64,000 nucleotides of DNA, taken from assembly GCF_000004075.3 (NCBI RefSeq), contig NC_026655.2, positions 1,674,001 through 1,738,000 on the forward strand. Reading direction: 5' to 3'. Shown here one piece after another: positions 58,311-64,000 of the stretch (positions within the stretch are counted from its first letter, which is position 1; every line of letters begins with the position of its first letter). Under the pieces are notes generated by a model. That model was not told the DNA's origin. It made no database searches and saw nothing but the letters and a program-made list of their open reading frames with translations. The position numbers and the translations under genes are program-made. Source of the DNA: Cucumis sativus (taxonomy: Eukaryota; Streptophyta; Magnoliopsida; Cucurbitales; Cucurbitaceae).

Positions 58311-59840
58311 TTAGATATGAAATCCCACATTCACAAGAGCTTCATGTTTGTGTTCATTAGCAGCAACCCACCATGGATTTAATGACGCTAAATTGTGGTC
58401 CTTGCTTTCTCTTTCAACAGGTTCTGGAGGAAGATTCAGGTCCAGAAACCTCCTAATTTCTGGGACTTGCTTTTGAATTTGAATTGTTTCTCTGTTTTTA
58501 GTTTCTGATCCATTCATCAAATGCGATCTTTTATGCCCACCAAGTGCTTGTCCTGATGCAAACACTTTTTCGCAAATTGGGCATTTATGTTTGCTGTTTT
58601 TTTCGATTCGCCCGCCATTGTTGATCCCTTTCGAACCTTTGCTTTCAGCTTTTGGGTTTGCAGAAATGGCCATTTCTCCACTGCTTTCACTTCCTATTTC
58701 TTCTTCTTCTTCGTCTTCTTCTTCTTCTTCTTCTTCTTCGTCTTCCATGGGTGATTCAATGAAACAACCCTTTAACTTCTTGTGACTTGCTCTATGCCCA
58801 CCTAGTGCTTGATATGAATCAAAGATCTTATTGCAAATATCACACTCAAATTTGCTTCTCTTTTTGGGTTTCTTGCAGATTTTTGAATCCCAAAACTCTG
58901 CTAATGTCTTTTTTGGGGATTTGAAGAACATATCAGAGCTGAATCTACCTTGATTTTGTTCATTTTTCTTGAGGGAAGATTTAGATCCAGCTCTTTGATT
59001 TAGCTGAGATTTCTTGATCATCGTTGATCCAGCTCTTTCCTCTGATTGTTTCACTTCAAATTCCATTTTCTTTCCCTTGAGTTTGTTTGATTTCACTAAC
59101 TCACAGCCATTAGAGACAGAAGTTTTGCTCTCAACAACAGATGGAGCTTCAAGGAACTTTGAATTGTTATCTGAAGACTCAGCTGGTGAATTGAAACCAA
59201 CCCAATTTCCCATATCCATGGAAAGTAACATCAAGGAAATTGCAACTTCTTGTTCTTGCTCTATATCAGAAACAGATGAAGAATTTGTGGCAAAAGAGAA
59301 AGAAGTTGTTGAATTTCCAGTGCCCATTTGGTTGGACGTTCTTCTTCTCCTTGATCTCTTTCTCTTGTTGTTAGGAACTTCATTTTCATTATCAGATTGG
59401 ATATCCATTACCATCTTCTGTTTGGCATCTGTAATATGAGAATCTGGTTCTTCCACTTCTTCTTGACTACTGGAAAAAACTACTCCTCTTTCAGAATGGC
59501 ACTTCATATGACCAAACAAAGCCTTCCATGATTGAAACCCTTTACCACATTCCCTACAAAACTTGTCTTGCAGTGATGATTCTTCACTTAAAAACTCAAG
59601 TTTCTGAGTCTTTTTTGGATTCTTTCTAAGACCATAACCAAAATCTATCTCCTCCTCCATGTTTGACAAGCTTCCACCACTGTAATTACAAAGTTGAAGG
59701 CTTGTTCTACTATGTTTCTCATCATTATCAGCTAAATTATTGGTCAAGTGAGACCTCATATGACCTCCCAAGGATCTCCCACAAGCAAAACTCTTATTAC
59801 AGAGCTTGCAAACATGTCTTGATATTAAATTAGCTTCCAT
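58311..59840 (-). CDS. ZAT-type C2H2 zinc-finger repressor with four fingers and an EAR motif, intronless
   Basis: A single minus-strand exon of 509 residues from ATG 59840. Four plant-type fingers: Cys11/14-His27/31 with SLGGH, Cys95/98-His111/115 with the variant KALFGH, one near residues 330-350 with QALGGH, and one near 420-445 with QALGGH. The QALGGH core contacts DNA in this plant-specific class. A C-terminal LDLNLPPEP is an EAR (DLN-type) repression motif that recruits TOPLESS co-repressors. A basic KRKRSRRRR run (about residues 158-166) is a probable nuclear signal, and a poly-Glu/Asp tract lies before the fourth finger. Length and layout fit the ZAT4/ZAT9 group, a stress-related repressor class. 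The DNA target is not inferable. Confidence 0.92.
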   Translation of the reverse strand: MEANLISRHVCKLCNKSFACGRSLGGHMRSHLTNNLADNDEKHSRTSLQLCNYSGGSLSNMEEEIDFGYGLRKNPKKTQKLEFLSEESSLQDKFCRECGKGFQSWKALFGHMKCHSERGVVFSSSQEEVEEPDSHITDAKQKMVMDIQSDNENEVPNNKRKRSRRRRTSNQMGTGNSTTSFSFATNSSSVSDIEQEQEVAISLMLLSMDMGNWVGFNSPAESSDNNSKFLEAPSVVESKTSVSNGCELVKSNKLKGKKMEFEVKQSEERAGSTMIKKSQLNQRAGSKSSLKKNEQNQGRFSSDMFFKSPKKTLAEFWDSKICKKPKKRSKFECDICNKIFDSYQALGGHRASHKKLKGCFIESPMEDEEEEEEEEDEEEEEIGSESSGEMAISANPKAESKGSKGINNGGRIEKNSKHKCPICEKVFASGQALGGHKRSHLMNGSETKNRETIQIQKQVPEIRRFLDLNLPPEPVERESKDHNLASLNPWWVAANEHKHEALVNVGFHI

Positions 59841-60061
59841 TGACGAGAAAGCCTTTCAACCAGAAGAGAGAAAAAAACACCAAAGGAAGAGATGAAAAAG
59901 TTAATGAAACTTCAAAATCAATCCAAGAACTTGAATTGATGCTGCAATTCTTGATCTCATAACACTAAATACAAGATCCAATACACAATGAAAACAGAAA
60001 AACAAACCGAACCCAGATCAGAATATCAATCCAGTCTCCTCTAGATCATATAAAGACCTTT

Positions 60062-60379
60062 TTATTCCAACTGACCACTAAGAACCCACCTCAGAAATGG
60101 AGGAAGAACAAGATCTGAAGCCAGAAAAGTGGAAAAAAAGAAGACCCAGTAAACATTCTTACCAGCTCTTTCTCTCTTTTTTGAGTTGTTGAATTGAAGT
60201 ATAGAGAGAAAGAGATTTAAAATAAGAAAGAATTGGGAAGTGTGATCTGTAACCACTGATACTAATAATAGCAATAGAAGAAAGCAAAGGGAAATGAGGA
60301 AGTAATTAAGCAAAGCTTGTGAGAGTTTCTCTATGGTTTTAAGAGTCTTAGCTTGACTATATTTAGAGGAGAAATCCAT
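60062..60379 (-). CDS. 105-codon ORF upstream of the ZAT-type gene (possible leader ORF)
   Basis: On the minus strand ATG 60379 opens 105 codons ending 222 bases before the ATG of the ZAT-type gene. It begins MDFSSKYSQAKTLKTIEKLS and has a strongly hydrophobic stretch (LLNYFLISLCFLLLLLLVSVV, here split as LLNYFLISLC and FLLLLLLVSVV) that could be a membrane segment. It may be a long upstream ORF in the leader, a small separate gene, or chance. A weak TATA-like element and a G-box sit 40-55 bases upstream (60419-60431), but another TATA-like run (taaatata) lies inside the ORF, which would exclude its ATG from the transcript. No family recognised. Confidence 0.3.
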   Translation of the reverse strand: MDFSSKYSQAKTLKTIEKLSQALLNYFLISLCFLLLLLLVSVVTDHTSQFFLILNLFLSILQFNNSKKRERAGKNVYWVFFFSTFLASDLVLPPFLRWVLSGQLE

Positions 60380-60418
60380 GCAAAGAGAAGAGAAGGGTTA
60401 AAAGAGAAGAGAAAGCAG

Positions 60419-60431
60419 CACGTGTATTTAA
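60419..60431 (-). promoter_or_regulatory. G-box with TATA-like run upstream of the ZAT-type gene
   Basis: CACGTG at 60419-60424 is a G-box, the core site for bZIP and bHLH factors; ttaaata lies immediately next to it (60425-60431). It is a probable part of the promoter of the ZAT-type gene, consistent with stress- or light-responsive control, by inference. Confidence 0.5.
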
Positions 60432-60931
60432 CTGAGAGTTCTACGCTTTCCTCCAAATCTAACGGTTGAGATTGTCGGAAGCGATCATCCCCATGGCCCA
60501 TGATGGTTTGAAGAACCTACTCAAAACCTAACTGCCATACTAAAAAAACTATTCCTTTCTTAAGGAATTTCCCACCTCTCTATCACTCTGTTCCTCAAGT
60601 CCCCTTTCCACTTTCATCTTCTTGTTATGCTTTTTCTACTTTCTTTCTTCATTTTTCCCCCCAAAGTTCCCATTTTGTTACATGTTTGTTCTTTGTTTAT
60701 TGTTTGGACCCTCCCTCCCCACTCCCACTTTGGATCTCTTGGTTCTCTTCTAACCTAATCACTGCCTTTCTTTTTTTCTTTTTTTGGATGGCTCAAGTTT
60801 ATTACGGTGAAAAACAACGAAGACTAACATTTTGCAATATGAGTGAGCATGATAGACTGAAAAACCGACAAAAAGAAGTCAATCGTTTTCGAAAGGTTTT
60901 AAAATGTATTTTTAAATATTAAACCAACCTG

Positions 60932-61034
60932 ACCTTGACCCGACCCGACAAAACTGCAACCCTTAGTCATCGATGTCAAGGTTGGTTTGAACATTTATTA
61001 AACCGACTATGATCGGTTCGGTCGCGATTTTGTC
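60932..61034 (+). repeat. Dispersed repeat, copy B
   Basis: Aligns with the reverse complement of 55328-55432: ccttgacccgacccgac, gatgtcaagg, ttgaac and aaccgactatgatcggttcgg. The copies are 5.5 kb apart in inverted orientation, flanking the ZAT-type gene. Confidence 0.8.
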
Positions 61035-62598
61035 AAAAAAAACTACTCTGATCGACCAATTATCACCTCTATGTAGCAAATCACATATCAACGTTAAATT
61101 CTTTTTAGAGCTTATTCGTGGTAGCATATTAGCACTCATCACAAGTTCACGAGGCATGTTACTAGAAGGAGTGACCTTTATTTTATTTTCGTCTTCTATC
61201 CTTTCAAAACCCATATGTTGGGCACTGATCGACTAATAGTTTTGAAATGCTCTTCCACTTAGTGAAGCTTTTTTTTAACTCATTAACGAGTCAGTAAACT
61301 TTTCACTCTTCAGGGGTCGATTTGCTCTCATTTTTTTAACATCACCTAAAAGTTTTATAGAATATAAATTCTTGAACATTATTAAGATTTCACATTACTA
61401 TAACGGTTTTCAAACATCAAAACACACTAGAATCTCAATTCATAAAAGTGAGATCGAAAAACAATTTGACATTTGGTCATTACTTTGTGACATAAACATT
61501 TCATTATTTTTGAAATCCATATCATTATATTAAGTTAAATTTGGTTTAACCATACAAAAATCTCTTTATGTAATCTCTTTTCCTTCTTAATATCTTTCTT
61601 TCTTGAAGGTAGACGTGTTAATAAATTGGTACATGTACATCCTATCCTCTTTAATTAATTTATTTAATAGGATCTACTAAACCGTCTTGTGAGCAATTAA
61701 TCATCGACAAACATAAATCTTTTTGAAAAACCAACTTAGATAAAATTAGAAGAATTTACCTTTCAATCTAAAATAACTTTTTGAATTCAATAACTCATTC
61801 CAAACAAACCCTAAATCTAAATCTAGTTGATTTCTCAAATTGGCTTTGCTATTTTTTTTTGTTTTGTTTTTTTAGAGAAAAAGATTGATTCTTAGCTTTA
61901 AAAAAAAAAGAATGTTGAAAAGAGGAAGGTAAAAAATGGAATAAGAGTGGAAATGCAGTGCCTGCCGGCCTAAGTAGGCAATTTAAACACAAAAGTTAAT
62001 GGAATGTGAAAGAAAAGGTTAATGAATTGATTAGGACTACTAATCACATGTCAACTATGATTAAGGAGCACCTTCCATTTGGTTGTTCCCTTCTTCCCAA
62101 CACTTCAGTACAATTTTTAGCTGTGACTTGTCTGTAATTGCCTTCCATTTTCTGCTTTGTTTTTTCCCTCCTAAAATGTGTCAGACACTAAGTATTCTTT
62201 TTAATTAATTACAATATACATACACATATATAAATACCTTTTAACTTTCTTTTGGAATTAAATAAAACATACATAATCTATGTTTAATCTTAGGCAACAT
62301 GTGCAATGTTTCCCAATCAAATCCAATCCACTTTCATTCTCTAAGAAATAAGAAAACAAACGGTAGTAATTTCTAAAATCTAAGACCCGTCTCATAACCC
62401 ACTTGGATTTTGGCTTCTAGTTTTGAAGAAAACAACTCCTGGAAAATTGTTTGATCAAAGGAATGTTACTGAACAATCTAAAAAGGGTCATGGCTTAGTC
62501 TTTACCGTCATGAGTACGGTCAATTACTTGGTGAATTAGACCTAATCCTATTAGTCGTGTTGAAGGGAGAGAGAGGAATTGGATGGATCTAATGGAAG

Positions 62599-62795
62599 CA
62601 CGTGGAAGTCACTCGTGCCAGTATAAATAGTGAATGGTTTGACCAAAAGACTACAAATTTAAAAAAAAAAAATGAAGAAATGGGGGAACTTGGAAGCACG
62701 TATGAAGAAGAAGAAGAAGATGAGATGATAATTGGATCGCATCTTTTTTCCATATGGTGCGGGCTATTGTCTGTGCAAGGACTTGACTTGTAAGT
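62599..62795 (+). promoter_or_regulatory. G-box and TATA box before a short ORF with a strong splice donor
   Basis: CACGTGG (62599-62605) is followed by TATAAATAG (62622-62630). About 50 bases later an ATG (62680) opens MGELGSTYEEEEEDEMIIG and runs 37 codons to 62793. A consensus donor GTAAGT at 62790-62795 overlaps the stop. This looks like a first exon behind a core promoter, but no second exon was recognised. It could be a non-coding transcript or a decayed gene. Confidence 0.35.
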
Positions 62796-63808
62796 GAGGA
62801 TTCAATAGAGCTTCTAACTAAAAGTGATTTACTCAATTTTTTAAAAGTAGAACACTTTATATAGAGCAGAGACTGTCCTCTTTCTCTCTCCAACAAAGCC
62901 TTGTAATATATAACAAGAATGGAGGATAAGATGCTCTCTGCCAATGCCTTTATGCTTTCCCCAACCTCCTCTCCTATTCTTGACTCCTATTTTTCACCAC
63001 CCATAAGATTCTTAAAACTGCTTTGGAATTGGAAAAATCCACATTGGGTTTAGGTTTTTCAATATCTAATGCAAATAAACAAACTATACATTAAAGCAAA
63101 TTCAAGGAAACCAGTGTGACAACCCAACAACGATAGACAATGAATTATGCTAAACTTTATGACTCCAACCATGATGCACAAACCAATATGAAATAGTTTG
63201 CTGTCACTTTCAGCACTAAAAGAAATAGGGGGTTCCAAAAGAAGCATCAACAGAGTAATAAAAACAACATAGTGCAGAAGCAATGAAAGCAAATGATTAC
63301 AGTTGGATCGCTAAGAGCCAATGATCCACACAGAATTGCGAAGTCGGACCGTTTAAGAATGTAAAGACAAAAAAAATTAGACATACGAGAATTCCGACTG
63401 CATTTTGCAGAAATTTTGACATTTTAACCATTATGTATCAATAATAATTCATGTTCACGGATGATATATACAGATAATAAAGCTAATAAAAAAATGGGTG
63501 AGCAAAAACTCACTATTTTCTTCTGCACAAGAGAGAGGTAAGAGATGAGTCCAATTACTTTTCATTTATGATCAAGAGATGACATTCTTGGAGGAAAACC
63601 AATTGCGTTTCAAGTATACCATCTCTCCTTACAGGAAATGTAGCCGTCCATATTGGCTTGATGAAAAAGTAAAATTGCAACTCTTCCTATCCGCTATTTA
63701 TATGCAGGAGAAAATTTTTGGGTGATTGACCCTCATGAGAGTAAAAAGAAAGGATTTATTTTTCCCATTTCAATTTACCATTCATGATTATGATAACTCG
63801 AGCTGCAA

Positions 63809-64000
63809 CTAACTCAAGCTCTTCCCATCCCTTGCCTTGTAGTTACTTGAATCGTCTCCAAAAACTTCTTCAATCATACTGCTAGTTGGCAAGAAGTCAA
63901 CTTCACTTTTGGAACAAGTCAAGTATCCAACGTCCCACACTTTAGCATCGCAATGCTCCTGAACTGATGATGGCTCATGACCAAGACCAACGCCATTGTT
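63809..64000 (-). CDS. C-terminal fragment of an unidentified protein (5' part outside window)
   Basis: On the minus strand an open frame enters at the window edge and ends at a TAG (63811-63809), giving 63 residues. It includes HEPSSVQEHCDAKVWDVGYL and ends SSNYKARDGKSLS. Composition is acidic and polar without a recognisable domain. The codon-like regularity, with no stops in 64 codons of AT-rich DNA, supports coding. The family is unknown, and an exon border inside the fragment cannot be excluded. Confidence 0.6.
   Translation of the reverse strand, partial: NNGVGLGHEPSSVQEHCDAKVWDVGYLTCSKSEVDFLPTSSMIEEVFGDDSSNYKARDGKSLS

Larger units (their letters stand above)
60432..63808. other. Intergenic region
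   Basis: No gene firmly supported. It contains a dispersed repeat copy (60932-61034), promoter-like sequence with a short ORF (62599-62795), a minus-strand TATA-like tatataaag near 62850-62862, and the 3' flank of the right-edge gene. Confidence 0.6.

Noticed and set aside
58591-59439. Plus-strand ORFs with serine runs opposite the ZAT-type gene
   Set aside because: The poly-Ser is the antisense of the poly-Glu tract; the minus-strand frame with four fingers and an EAR motif is the gene.
1-64000. CRISPR arrays, bacterial operons, tRNA, rRNA and known conserved plant microRNA precursors
   Set aside because: The window is plant nuclear DNA; no repeat-spacer pattern, cloverleaf, rRNA block or familiar microRNA sequence was recognised by eye. 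A covariance-model search would be needed to exclude small RNAs fully.

Overview
The window is nuclear DNA from a flowering plant. It is AT-rich, its genes have many introns with GT-AG and occasional GC-AG borders, every recognisable product has a close land-plant counterpart, and the introns hold plant LINE and SINE debris. Degenerate arrays of short GATAGA/TCTATC dyads and the overall gene set suggest a eudicot, possibly a cucurbit; that family-level guess is inference only.

Layout, left to right. (1) 1-113: the 5' end of an unidentified minus-strand gene with a His/Gln-rich N-terminus. (2) 114-4394: intergenic. (3) 4546-19884, plus: a 24-exon gene for a SNF2 annealing helicase with a C-terminal HNH nuclease (ZRANB3-like), with a canonical E2F site just upstream; its introns carry a SINE and several LINE fragments. 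(4) 20979-31033, minus, convergent with the previous gene: an 8-exon plant SCAPER homologue of about 1,699 residues. (5) 35067-37820, plus: a GH79 heparanase-like glucuronidase in 9 exons behind a leader intron. (6) 38.7-44.8 kb: a patch of duplication debris, made of a truncated F-box pseudogene, an inverted DNA copy of three exons of the ZRANB3-like gene, a broken Ty3/gypsy pol fragment, and one intact F-box gene. (7) 46148-46420, plus: an intronless LYRM4/ISD11-type gene. (8) 47257-49520, minus: a SNAP33-type SNARE with a leader intron. (9) 51933-54768, minus: a protein with four U1-type zinc fingers. (10) 58311-59840, minus: a ZAT-type C2H2 repressor with an EAR motif, behind a leader that may carry a 105-codon ORF. 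(11) 63809-64000, minus: the 3' end of an unidentified gene.

The genes do not form one pathway. They cover replication-fork repair, a cell-cycle/translation-associated factor, wall or arabinogalactan sugar processing, F-box ubiquitination, mitochondrial Fe-S assembly, membrane fusion and transcription. Exon borders were placed by hand from splice consensus plus reading-frame continuity; every multi-exon model closes in frame. No wholly new system is evident. The most unusual items are the inverted three-exon fragment, two GC-AG introns, the E2F site, an upstream promoter-like exon near 31.8 kb, and unexplained short ORFs behind promoter-like sequence.
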